The notes beneath the pieces were generated by a model. The model ran no database searches, had not been told where the DNA came from, and worked only from the letters and a program-made list of their open reading frames with translations. Of a stretch of 11,884 nt of DNA, positions 1 to 7,558 are shown in pieces. Location of the stretch: the NCBI GenBank assembly GCA_002591605.1, contig PCDA01000023.1, positions 8,860 to 20,743 on the forward strand. The letters run 5' to 3'. Within the stretch, counting starts at the first letter, position 1. Each line of letters begins with the position of its first letter. The DNA comes from Fidelibacterota bacterium. GTDB taxonomy: Bacteria; Marinisomatota; Marinisomatia; SCGC-AAA003-L08; TMED161. Made by a program: the position numbers and the translations under genes.

Positions 1-2
1 TA

Positions 3-1508
3 AAATCTCATATCCTTTATCTTCAAGATAAGGGGTATAATGTACTTTCTGCTAATTCAGGCGAAGATGCATATGATATTTTTATAAAAGAAAATATTGA
101 TTTAATTCTTTTGGATGAGATGATGACAGGAATGGATGGTATAGAGACTCTAAAGAAAATTAAAAAGGTACAACCTGAAATACCTATAATAATGATAACT
201 AAGAATGAGGAAGAATGGCTGATGGAAGAAGCTATCGCTTCTCAAATTTCAAATTATTTAATTAAACCTGTAAATCCAACCCAAATTTTTATTGCTTGTA
301 AAAATATTCTTGAGAAAGTTGAAATTCAAAGCGAGCACATTGCAAAAGATTTTTTATCTAAATATCAATCCTTTAATCAAAAATCAGAAGATGCAAAAAG
401 CTTACAAGATTGGTTTGAAATATATAATGATTTATGTGAGTGGATAGTAAAATTTGATAAAGTTGATGATGTAAATCTTAGCAATCTTCTAGATGAACAG
501 TTTCAAGCTACTGATAAGAAGTTCAATCAATTTTTCATAACAGAATACAAGAATCTTTTATCAGATAATAAAACAAAGCAAATGTTCACTCCTTACACTC
601 TAAAAAATAACTTAATTGACGACCTTAAAAATGGCAATAAGGGTGTATTGATTATAATGGATTGCCTTAGAGCTGATCAATGGAAGCTAATGTCAAGAAG
701 CTTATTTTCTGATTATAAAATTGATACTAAGTATCAATCTTCCATTCTACCATCAACAACATTTTACTCGAGAAATTCGATCTTTAGTGGTCTTTTCCCT
801 TTAGAATTATATAATCATAATGAAGGCTTATATAATGAAATGATTAAAATTGAAAGTAACTACAATAAATTTGAACATGATTTGTTGATAGAACAGCTTT
901 CAAGAAATAATCTTGATCATATTTCAAATAATTATGTAAAAGTTTCAAGCTATGAATATGGTAAAATGTTAACAAAAAATATAAATAATTTAAAAAATAT
1001 TGATTTGTTATGTATAGTTGTAAACTTTATTGATATCTTAGCTCATTCACGCTCAGAATCTGGAGTACTTAAAGAAGTTCTTACAGATGAAGCTTCATAC
1101 AGAGACATTATTTACTCTTGGATAGAAAATTCGTGGTTTAGAGAAGTTCTTAATGAAATAAAGAAATGGCAAAGGAAAATAGTTATAACTAGTGATCATG
1201 GGAGCGTCATGGCAAAAAAGCCAATTAGGCTAAATGCATACAAAGATGTATCTCCAGGAGTTAGATACAAGATTGGAAAAAATATTAAAGTCAAAGATAA
1301 ATATGCTTTGAGAATGGCAAACCCAGAAAGTTATATGCTGCCAATCATTGAAAATAATGAAGATTACTTGATAGCATGTGATAATAATTATTTTGTTTTT
1401 CCTAACAATTATAATCAATTTGTTAAACGGTATAACAATACTTTTCAACATGGAGGGATTTCAATGAATGAACTTATTGTACCAGTTGCAACATTAAATC
1501 CAAAATAA
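3..1508 (+). CDS. porX: PorX-like response regulator with PglZ phosphatase-superfamily domain (5' partial)
   Basis: The frame is open from the window edge and encodes 501 visible residues. The extreme N-terminus, including the acidic receiver residues, lies outside. The receiver domain shows the phospho-acceptor Asp38 (LILLDEMM, codon at 114-116), Thr66 in IMITK and Lys88 in YLIKPVNP. A helical linker follows, then a PglZ/alkaline-phosphatase-superfamily domain. Its likely metal ligands and nucleophile are Asp220 (IIMDCLRAD), Thr253 (LPSTTFYSRN), Asp344 and His348 (FIDILAHS), Asp398-His399 (TSDHGS) and His483 (FQHGGIS). This receiver-PglZ layout is that of PorX, the cytoplasmic regulator of type IX secretion in Bacteroidota, whose PglZ domain is reported to cleave cyclic and linear oligonucleotides. 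The total length would be close to the roughly 520 residues usual for PorX. The TTG at 111 is internal to the receiver domain and is not the start. The stop abuts the tsaE ATG. The fold and family are near certain; a role in type IX secretion here is inference. Confidence 0.9.
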   Translation, partial: KSHILYLQDKGYNVLSANSGEDAYDIFIKENIDLILLDEMMTGMDGIETLKKIKKVQPEIPIIMITKNEEEWLMEEAIASQISNYLIKPVNPTQIFIACKNILEKVEIQSEHIAKDFLSKYQSFNQKSEDAKSLQDWFEIYNDLCEWIVKFDKVDDVNLSNLLDEQFQATDKKFNQFFITEYKNLLSDNKTKQMFTPYTLKNNLIDDLKNGNKGVLIIMDCLRADQWKLMSRSLFSDYKIDTKYQSSILPSTTFYSRNSIFSGLFPLELYNHNEGLYNEMIKIESNYNKFEHDLLIEQLSRNNLDHISNNYVKVSSYEYGKMLTKNINNLKNIDLLCIVVNFIDILAHSRSESGVLKEVLTDEASYRDIIYSWIENSWFREVLNEIKKWQRKIVITSDHGSVMAKKPIRLNAYKDVSPGVRYKIGKNIKVKDKYALRMANPESYMLPIIENNEDYLIACDNNYFVFPNNYNQFVKRYNNTFQHGGISMNELIVPVATLNPK

Positions 1509-1925
1509 ATGATTCAATTTGATAAAAATACAGATAGTTCTGATCAGACAATATTATTAGCGAAATCACTATCTTCAAAATTTAAGCCAGGGGGTATTTA
1601 TGGTTTTATTGGTGACCTGGCTTCAGGTAAAACCACATTTATAAAAGGACTTTTATCTGGTCTAGATTTTATTGGAATGGTAAACTCTCCCACTTTTACA
1701 CTAATCAATGAATATGATGCAAAACATAAGGTTATTCATATTGACTGCTATCGAGAAAAAAATATAAGTAGATGGATACAATTAGGTTTGTATGATTATT
1801 TCAATCCAAATAATATTGTTTTAATTGAGTGGCCTGAAATTATAGAATCAATTTTGCCTAAAAATGTACAGTATATAAAATTTGAGAATATAGATACTGA
1901 TAAAAGAAGGATTAGATCTCTTTGA
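1509..1925 (+). CDS. tsaE: tRNA t6A37 biosynthesis ATPase TsaE
   Basis: This 138-residue P-loop ATPase assists the TsaB-TsaD complex, which transfers threonylcarbamoyl to A37 of ANN-decoding tRNAs. The Walker A motif is GDLASGKT (residues 35-42); most homologues have GDLGAGKT. The family signatures SPTFTLINEY (60-69), HIDCYR (77-82, Asp79) and IEWPE (106-110, Glu107) are all present and the length is typical. The ATG begins on the base after the porX stop (TAAATG) with no clear Shine-Dalgarno sequence, so translation probably depends on coupling. The stop TGA overlaps the TTG start of tsaB. Placement directly after a receiver-PglZ gene is, to my knowledge, also common in Bacteroidota. Confidence 0.95.
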   Translation: MIQFDKNTDSSDQTILLAKSLSSKFKPGGIYGFIGDLASGKTTFIKGLLSGLDFIGMVNSPTFTLINEYDAKHKVIHIDCYREKNISRWIQLGLYDYFNPNNIVLIEWPEIIESILPKNVQYIKFENIDTDKRRIRSL

Positions 1926-2521
1926 ATTTTATTTCAATAGATGCCGTTAGTGAAAAAGCTAATATTTCATTATTTTCAAATGATGAATGTATTTTTGAAT
2001 ATAATGATTGCAAGAACTCTTCATTTATACCAAAAGCTATTAATTTATGTTTATCTAAAACTGATTGTAAACTAGATCAATTAGATTTTATTGCAGTTAC
2101 TATAGGTCCAGGCTCGTATACAGGTATTAGAGTCGCAATTAGTATTTCGCAGGGTATTGCATATTCATTATCAATCCCATTAGTGCCTATCAATACTATG
2201 AATTATATATTTTCACAAATAAAGAAAGAAAGCAGCGATGATGTCGTCGGTTTTCCTGCATATGGAGAAAATTTATTTTATTTTAAAGTAAAAGAAGGTC
2301 CCAATACTAAGGGAGATATAAAAAATATTTTAGATTTTAAAGATAAAAAAGTTTTTGGCGTTCGACTTGAAAAATACAAAGATATAATTAATTATCAGCG
2401 AATTGACTTTTGTTCGAAGTCTATAGGTTTATATGCATTTAAAAATTATAAAGAATTAAATACATTAGATTTGAATATTATATCACCTATTTACCTAGAT
2501 AATTTTATATCAAAAAAATAG
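1922..2521 (+). CDS. tsaB: tRNA t6A37 biosynthesis protein TsaB
   Basis: A 199-residue protein of the ASKHA (actin-like ATPase) fold. It forms the non-catalytic partner of TsaD in threonylcarbamoyladenosine synthesis. The hallmark GPGSYTGIR (62-70), followed by the helix of ISISQGIAYS, matches the GPGSFTGLR block of the family. The N-terminal strand NFISIDAVSEKA corresponds to the usual first strand ending in DTS, which supports starting at the TTG at 1922. That TTG shares bases with the tsaE stop (TTGA), giving a 4-base overlap. The protein is somewhat shorter than the E. coli one (about 230 residues), and the C-terminal half is the diverged part. TsaD and TsaC are not in the window. Confidence 0.93.
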   Translation: MNFISIDAVSEKANISLFSNDECIFEYNDCKNSSFIPKAINLCLSKTDCKLDQLDFIAVTIGPGSYTGIRVAISISQGIAYSLSIPLVPINTMNYIFSQIKKESSDDVVGFPAYGENLFYFKVKEGPNTKGDIKNILDFKDKKVFGVRLEKYKDIINYQRIDFCSKSIGLYAFKNYKELNTLDLNIISPIYLDNFISKK

Positions 2522-2950
2522 ATGATTACAAAATTATCTATTGCAAATATTGAAGAAATTATAAAAATTGAAGAGAGTAGTTTTGATAACCCATGGACAA
2601 GGAATCAATTTACTGACCCTTGTAAGAAATTCAATAAATATTTGAATTTTGTATACAATGATACAACAAAGGTTATTGGATATTTAATTTCTGAGATTAT
2701 TTTAGATGAAGTCCATTTATATAAGATTGTGGTATCTAAAAACAATCAAAATAATAAAGTTGGGTCTAAATTACTTAAATTTATGATACAAGAATGTAAA
2801 AAGTTAAATAAAATTAGAGTGTGCCTGGAGGTTGATTCTCAAAATTCTAATGCTATAAAATTATACAAAAAATTTGGCTTTTTAACTGTTGGAACTCGAA
2901 ATAAATATTATGGAAATAACGATGCTATACTCATGGATTTAGGTTTGTAA
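2522..2950 (+). CDS. rimI: RimI-type ribosomal protein S18 / N-terminal acetyltransferase
   Basis: A 142-residue GNAT acetyltransferase. RimI acetylates the N-terminal alanine of ribosomal protein S18 and related N-termini using acetyl-CoA. The RimI opening block IEESSFDNPWTRNQF (16-30) is clear. Glu103 (CLEVD) and Tyr115 (IKLYKKFGF) fall at the same residue numbers as the catalytic pair of E. coli RimI. An oddity is the acetyl-CoA pyrophosphate loop, normally Q/R-x-x-G-x-G/A. It reads Q76-N-N-K-V-G81, so the first glycine is replaced by lysine. The ATG follows the tsaB TAG with no gap and no obvious ribosome-binding site. The tsaB-rimI order is widespread in bacteria and supports the call. 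Confidence 0.9.
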   Translation: MITKLSIANIEEIIKIEESSFDNPWTRNQFTDPCKKFNKYLNFVYNDTTKVIGYLISEIILDEVHLYKIVVSKNNQNNKVGSKLLKFMIQECKKLNKIRVCLEVDSQNSNAIKLYKKFGFLTVGTRNKYYGNNDAILMDLGL

Positions 2951-3814
2951 ATGACACAGTGGTTTAGAAGAAAATCAAATAAAATCAATACTATATCTAA
3001 AAAAGATACCAAAGAGGGAACTTGGATAAAGTGCCCTAATTGTGGTGCAGTTTTATCACAAAATTTTTTAATCGAAAATTTTAGCTGCTGTAGATCTTGT
3101 AACTTTCATTTTAAAATGACACCTAAAGAGTATGTAAAACTTATATTTGATGAATACGAAGAATTATGGGAAAATATTAAATCTCGAGACCCTTTGAATT
3201 TTGTTGCATCAAAGTCATATAAGGATCAATTGAAAAAATACAATGAACAGCCTGGCGTATCAGATGCCATTAGAGTATTTTCAGGAAAAATTCATACAAT
3301 GGCGCTAAATCTTTGTGTTATGGATTTTTCGTTTATTGGAGGAAGTATGGGATCGGTTGTAGGTGAAAAAATTTCAAGAGCAATAACTTTATCTCAAAGA
3401 AAAAAAATACCACTTGTTATTATTTGCTCATCTGGAGGTGCAAGAATGCAAGAAGGGGCTATCAGTTTAATGCAGCTTGCAAAAATTTGCTCTAAGCTAT
3501 CAGAATTCTCTACAAAAACTAATTTATTAATTACAATATTAACTAACCCTACCATGGGCGGTACAACTGCGAGCTATGCCATGTTAGGAGATGTCATTCT
3601 TGCTGAACCAAATGCCTTAATTGGTTTTGCAGGTCAGCGTGTTATTAAACAAACTATTGGTGAAGATTTACCTGAGGGATTTCAAAGAGCTGAATTTTTG
3701 AAAGAACATGGGTTTATTGATGATATTTTAGCTCGGGATAAAATGAAAGAAACATTATTCAGTTTAATAAATTTTTTTAGTTCAAAGGAAGACGTAAAAT
3801 TCAATGAAGCATGA
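2951..3814 (+). CDS. accD: Acetyl-CoA carboxylase carboxyltransferase beta subunit
   Basis: A 287-residue beta subunit of the cytoplasmic acetyl-CoA carboxylase. With AccA it moves the carboxyl group from biotin to acetyl-CoA to give malonyl-CoA, the first committed step of fatty acid synthesis. The N-terminal zinc ribbon is C28-x2-C31-x15-C47-x2-C50. The crotonase-fold domain carries GGSMGSVVGEK (130-140), SSGGARMQEG (160-169) and NPTMGGTTAS (199-208), followed by AEPNALIGFAGQRVI. Length and domain order are normal. The ATG lies immediately after the rimI TAA, and the 3' end overlaps guaA by 11 bases. AccA and the biotin carrier are outside the window. Confidence 0.97.
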   Translation: MTQWFRRKSNKINTISKKDTKEGTWIKCPNCGAVLSQNFLIENFSCCRSCNFHFKMTPKEYVKLIFDEYEELWENIKSRDPLNFVASKSYKDQLKKYNEQPGVSDAIRVFSGKIHTMALNLCVMDFSFIGGSMGSVVGEKISRAITLSQRKKIPLVIICSSGGARMQEGAISLMQLAKICSKLSEFSTKTNLLITILTNPTMGGTTASYAMLGDVILAEPNALIGFAGQRVIKQTIGEDLPEGFQRAEFLKEHGFIDDILARDKMKETLFSLINFFSSKEDVKFNEA

Positions 3815-5348
3815 TAAAATAATGATTATTGACTATGGCTCTCAGTATACTCAGCTTATAACTAGAAGGGTTAGAGAACAGAATGTATTTGCAGAAATAT
3901 TTCCCTATAATGTAACTACTGAGGATATTGATTCTTTTAATCCTAAGGCAATTATCCTTTCAGGAGGGCCATCCAGTGTTTACGATGATAATTCGTATTC
4001 TTTATCAAAATCTATTATTAAATCTAATTTACCAATCTTAGGTATTTGCTATGGTCTTCAAATACTAAACCACAATCTAGGTGGTGAAATTATTTCTAAA
4101 GGAAGAGGTGAGTATGGATTGGCTTCAGTTGATTTTGCTGTAAATGAAATTCTTTTTGATAAAATGTCTTCTAATTCAAAAGTTTGGATGAGTCATGGAG
4201 ATGAGGTAGGTATTGTTGGTAATGAATGGATAGAAATAGCTCAATCAGACAATGGAGTTGTCGCTGCCATAAAAAATATTAAACATCCATATTTTGGTGT
4301 TCAATTTCATCCAGAGGTTGTTCATACTACAGAAGGTGCGCAATTAATTTCAAATTTTTTATTTCATATCGCAAAATGTAAACCCAGTTGGACATCTGCT
4401 AACTTTATATCTGAAACTATTACTGATATAAGAAATAAGGTTGGAGAATTAGGGAGTGTTGTCTGTGGTCTTAGTGGAGGAGTAGACTCTTCAGTTATGG
4501 CAACTTTAATGCATAAGGCTATAGGCGATAGATCGAAGTGTATATTTATTGATCATGGTTTATTAAGGAAAAACGAAGCAGATGAAGTGATGGGTTCATT
4601 GAAAGAAGGACTTAATTTAAATATTACTAAAGTTGATGAAAGTAGAACCTTTTACAAAAAATTAGAAGGCGTCTCAGAGCCAGAGAAAAAAAGAAAAATC
4701 ATAGGTGAGCAGTTTATTAGGTCCTTTGAAAGTGCTACGACTGAACTTGAGGATATATCTTTTTTAGCTCAAGGTACCTTATATCCAGATGTTATAGAAT
4801 CTGGTGGAAGTAAATTGGGCCCTGCTGTAACCATAAAATCTCATCATAATGTGGGTGGACTTCCTGATGATCTGAATTTTAGTTTAATTGAACCACTAAG
4901 AGATTTATTTAAAGATGAAGTTAGAGAAGTTGGAAAAGAACTTGGTCTACCAGACTTTGTTCTGGGTCGCCATCCTTTTCCCGGTCCTGGATTAGCTGTA
5001 AGAATCATTGGAGAGATTACAGAAAATAGAGTGGCTATACTCCAAGAAGCAGATAAAATTTTTATAGATACTTTGAGAGATTTTAAAGAATATGATAAAA
5101 TTTGGCAGGCATTTGCTGTTCTAGTTCCAGTTAAAACAGTTGGGGTGATGGGAGACTCTCGAACATATGAAAATTTAGTAGGCTTAAGGGCAGTTACAAG
5201 TAGAGATGGAATGACAGCTGATTGGTATCGAATGCCAAATGAAATTTTAGAAGTTTGTTCTAACAGAATTATCAATGAAGTTAATGGAGTCAATAGAGTG
5301 GTATATGATATTACATCAAAACCACCTGGTACTATTGAGTGGGAATAG
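3804..5348 (+). CDS. guaA: GMP synthase (glutamine-hydrolysing)
   Basis: This 514-residue enzyme converts XMP to GMP with ATP and glutamine. The N-terminal class I amidotransferase has the nucleophile Cys82 (GICYGLQ), with His169 and Glu171 (QFHPEV) completing the triad. The ATP pyrophosphatase domain has the P-loop SGGVDSS (224-230) and the DHGLLRKNEA block. The C-terminal dimerisation domain ends in the canonical TIEWE. The ATG at 3804 lies inside the end of accD, with an AGGAAG tract at 3786-3791. A second in-frame ATG at 3822 (MIIDYGSQYTQ) is an alternative start that would still keep the whole enzyme. All catalytic elements are intact, and E. coli GuaA is similar in length (525). Confidence 0.97.
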   Translation: MKHDKIMIIDYGSQYTQLITRRVREQNVFAEIFPYNVTTEDIDSFNPKAIILSGGPSSVYDDNSYSLSKSIIKSNLPILGICYGLQILNHNLGGEIISKGRGEYGLASVDFAVNEILFDKMSSNSKVWMSHGDEVGIVGNEWIEIAQSDNGVVAAIKNIKHPYFGVQFHPEVVHTTEGAQLISNFLFHIAKCKPSWTSANFISETITDIRNKVGELGSVVCGLSGGVDSSVMATLMHKAIGDRSKCIFIDHGLLRKNEADEVMGSLKEGLNLNITKVDESRTFYKKLEGVSEPEKKRKIIGEQFIRSFESATTELEDISFLAQGTLYPDVIESGGSKLGPAVTIKSHHNVGGLPDDLNFSLIEPLRDLFKDEVREVGKELGLPDFVLGRHPFPGPGLAVRIIGEITENRVAILQEADKIFIDTLRDFKEYDKIWQAFAVLVPVKTVGVMGDSRTYENLVGLRAVTSRDGMTADWYRMPNEILEVCSNRIINEVNGVNRVVYDITSKPPGTIEWE

Positions 5349-5373
5349 TTAATATAAGAGGTTAAGTTTATTT

Positions 5374-7209
5374 ATGTGTGGAATTGTAGGCTATATCGGT
5401 AAAAATAAAGCATCAGAAATTTTAATCTCAGGTCTTAAGAGATTGGAGTATAGAGGCTATGATTCAGCAGGGATATGTACAATTGAGAATTCTTCCCTGG
5501 TTACCACGAAATGTAAGGGAAAAGTATCTGAATTAGAATCAAAGCTTAATTCTTCTTTACATTCAGGTAACATTGGTATTGGCCATACTCGCTGGGCAAC
5601 ACATGGAGAGCCTAATCAAGTAAATGCTCATCCCCATTCAGATTCAAAAGGAAAATTCAGTTTAATCCATAATGGAATCATTGAAAATCATTATGCAATT
5701 AAAGAATTTTTAATGAAAGAGGGTGTTAATTTTAATAGCGATACCGATACTGAGGTCCTAGTTCAGTTTATGGGATATTTATATGACAAGAAAAATTTAA
5801 ACTTCTTTGATAGTTTGAGGCTTACCTTGAAAAAGGTTGTAGGAGCATATGGAATAGTTGCAGTATGTCAGGATGAGCCTAATAAAATAATTGCAGCAAG
5901 AAATGGAAGTCCATTAGTTCTTGGATTGGGCAATGATGAAAATTTCGTTGGGTCTGATATTTCAGCAATTATGGAGTATACCAGAAATGTTCTTTATTTA
6001 GATGATGGTGAGATAGTTGAAATAACAAAAGATAGTTACTCAATAAAGCATATAGAACATGATAATGAAATAATCAAAGATGTAAAGGAAATAGAATTTA
6101 ATCTTGAGCAAATTGAAAAGGGTGACTACAAACATTTTATGCTTAAAGAAATATTTGAACAACCCAGTTCAATTGAACAAGGTTTTAAAGGACGCATAAA
6201 TTCAAATAATATAGTTCGACTTGGTGGGTTATATGATTGGACTCAAGAAATATTAAATAAAGATCACGTTTATATGACTGCATGTGGTACATCATGGCAT
6301 GCGGCGCAAATTGGTAGCTATATTTTAGAATCAGTTTTAAAAAAACCAGTTAAAGTTGAGTATGCCTCAGAGTTTAGATATAGAAATAAACATCTTAATT
6401 CTAATTCACTTGTAATTGCGATAAGTCAATCAGGTGAGACCGCAGATACTCTATCTGCAATTAAAAAAGCTAAAGAATATGGTGCTTTAACTCTTGGAGT
6501 TGTTAATGTTGTGGGAAGCTCAATTGCAAGAGAAACAGATTGTGGGATTTATATGCATGCAGGCCCCGAAATAGGAGTTGCATCAACAAAAGCGTTCACT
6601 TCTCAGGTTTTAACGTTATCACTACTAGGAAACTATCTAGGCCAAGCTATTGGATATAAGCAATTAGGAAATATTGTTTCAGATATTAAAAGAATATCAA
6701 TAGCAATTGATGATTTATTAAAATTATCAGATAAAATATTAGAAATCTCGAAGAAATATGCTAATGCCCTTAATTTCTTATATTTGGGGAGAGGCTATCA
6801 ATTCCCAGTAGCGCTTGAGGGTGCTCTTAAATTGAAAGAGATTTCATACATTCATGCGGAAGGCTATCCTGCAGCTGAGATGAAGCATGGCCCTATAGCT
6901 CTTATTGATGAAAAAATGCCAGTAGTTGCAATAGTAACTGATACAGGTTATGATAAAATTCTATCAAATATAGAAGAGGTAAAATCCAGAGGTGGTAAAC
7001 TAATTGTTTTTAGTACGGTAGATTCAGATGAGCTTAAAAAAATATCTGATGATTTTATTTTTTTAGAAAACGTTTCTGGTTTTCATAATTCTTTAACACC
7101 AATATTGACCTCGATTCCATTACAGTTACTTTCCTACCACATAGCGGTGCTTAAAGGATGTAATGTTGATCAGCCAAGGAATTTAGCTAAGTCGGTTACA
7201 GTGGAATGA
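5374..7209 (+). CDS. glmS: Glutamine-fructose-6-phosphate aminotransferase (isomerising)
   Basis: A 611-residue cytoplasmic enzyme that makes glucosamine-6-phosphate for peptidoglycan and lipopolysaccharide precursors. After Met removal, Cys2 (MCGIVGYIG) is the nucleophile of the Ntn amidotransferase domain, with HTRWATHG (71-78) and Asn100-Gly101 (HNGIIEN) forming the glutamine pocket. Two SIS sugar-isomerase domains follow: CGTSWHA (304-310) and SQSGETADT (351-359), then Glu489, His505 (EMKHGPI) and Lys606 in the invariant tail NLAKSVTVE. The length matches E. coli GlmS (609). The start has an AAGAGG tract at 5356-5361, with rather long spacing. No glmS ribozyme is visible in the 25-base leader. 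The last six codons recur at 10889-10906, apparently because an island integrated exactly here. Confidence 0.97.
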   Translation: MCGIVGYIGKNKASEILISGLKRLEYRGYDSAGICTIENSSLVTTKCKGKVSELESKLNSSLHSGNIGIGHTRWATHGEPNQVNAHPHSDSKGKFSLIHNGIIENHYAIKEFLMKEGVNFNSDTDTEVLVQFMGYLYDKKNLNFFDSLRLTLKKVVGAYGIVAVCQDEPNKIIAARNGSPLVLGLGNDENFVGSDISAIMEYTRNVLYLDDGEIVEITKDSYSIKHIEHDNEIIKDVKEIEFNLEQIEKGDYKHFMLKEIFEQPSSIEQGFKGRINSNNIVRLGGLYDWTQEILNKDHVYMTACGTSWHAAQIGSYILESVLKKPVKVEYASEFRYRNKHLNSNSLVIAISQSGETADTLSAIKKAKEYGALTLGVVNVVGSSIARETDCGIYMHAGPEIGVASTKAFTSQVLTLSLLGNYLGQAIGYKQLGNIVSDIKRISIAIDDLLKLSDKILEISKKYANALNFLYLGRGYQFPVALEGALKLKEISYIHAEGYPAAEMKHGPIALIDEKMPVVAIVTDTGYDKILSNIEEVKSRGGKLIVFSTVDSDELKKISDDFIFLENVSGFHNSLTPILTSIPLQLLSYHIAVLKGCNVDQPRNLAKSVTVE

Positions 7210-7210
7210 T
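7192..7210 (+). repeat. Direct repeat, proximal copy (putative attL) within the end of glmS
   Basis: This stretch encodes Ser-Val-Thr-Val-Glu-stop of the intact glmS. It pairs with 10889-10907 at 16 of 19 positions. The three differences are all G here versus A there: TCG/TCA, GTG/GTA and TGA/TAA, none of which changes the encoded product. Confidence 0.7.
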
Positions 7211-7216
7211 AATCAC

Positions 7217-7226
7217 TGGTGGTATT
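7217..7226 (+). repeat. Inverted repeat, left arm
   Basis: TGGTGGTATT begins 6 bases after the proximal glmS-end repeat. Its exact reverse complement AATACCACCA lies at 10868-10877, 11 bases before the distal repeat. The mirrored placement suggests an element terminus or recombinase-binding site, but ten bases alone could match by chance. Confidence 0.5.
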
Positions 7227-7250
7227 CTTTTAAAGAAAAGAAGCCATACC
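7221..7250 (+). other. Imperfect hairpin just after glmS
   Basis: GGTA-TTCTTTT (7221-7231) can pair with AAAAGAA (7236-7242) and TACC (7247-7250). The loop is AAAG, and GCCA is bulged on the 3' side. No T-run follows, so it is a weak candidate terminator or an end structure of the island rather than a clear intrinsic terminator. Confidence 0.35.
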
Positions 7251-7282
7251 TTAGCTACGATATAGTCGTTGAATGTAAAAAT

Positions 7283-7537
7283 TTGAATCCTGTAAAACTT
7301 TCCGAAAAACAAGTAAACCTTTATAAGAAAATCTGTGAATTAAAAAATGAAGGTTTAACATATAAACAAATATCAGATAAATTAAATGAACTTGGTTATG
7401 AGCCTACAAGGGGGAAAGTTGGTGAATTTACAGCGCAGAAAGTTTGGTCAAATTATACTAAAATAAAAAATAACCAAGAAAGAAAAGTTGAAATTTTTTC
7501 TTTAGATATTAATAATGTAAATTTGATTTGGAAATAA
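7283..7537 (+). CDS. Small protein with recombinase-like helix-turn-helix segment
   Basis: An 84-residue ORF of unknown function. The stretch LKNEGLTYKQISDKLNELGY (27-46) followed by EPTRGKVGEFTAQKVWSNYT reads like the helix-turn-helix and RGK...FT..KVW block seen in the Recombinase domain of large serine recombinases and in related stand-alone proteins. No catalytic resolvase domain accompanies it. The start is uncertain: TTG 7283 has no ribosome-binding site. The same frame is open upstream to 7187, across the glmS stop, with protein-like content (HWWYSFKEKKPYLSYD) but no ATG, GTG or TTG. The gene may therefore be 5'-truncated by the integration event. It sits at the island's left end, 21 bases before the methyltransferase, so a role in DNA binding, regulation or mobility is possible but unproven. 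Confidence 0.6.
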   Translation: MNPVKLSEKQVNLYKKICELKNEGLTYKQISDKLNELGYEPTRGKVGEFTAQKVWSNYTKIKNNQERKVEIFSLDINNVNLIWK

Positions 7538-7558
7538 TGATTTAATAACAGAAGAATT

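Noticed and set aside
1230..1451. 73-residue minus-strand ORF inside the porX-like gene.
   Set aside because: It lies opposite the conserved PglZ domain, and its hydrophobic look follows from AT-rich antisense reading.
5186..5200. GGGCAGTTACAAGTA inside guaA, considered as a third copy of the glmS-end repeat.
   Set aside because: Only the short GTTACA core matches, and it sits in conserved guaA coding sequence, so it is best explained by chance.
4844..5293. 149-residue minus-strand ORF inside guaA.
   Set aside because: It lies wholly within the conserved C-terminal half of GMP synthase and its translation resembles no protein family. It is a shadow frame.
5349..5373. A glmS ribozyme upstream of glmS.
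   Set aside because: Only 25 bases separate guaA and glmS, far too short for the ribozyme, and none of its core is visible.
7206..7265. ATG overlapping the glmS stop that opens a 19-codon ORF.
   Set aside because: It is very short, in a different frame from the HTH ORF, with no ribosome-binding site. It could be a leader peptide but nothing supports that.
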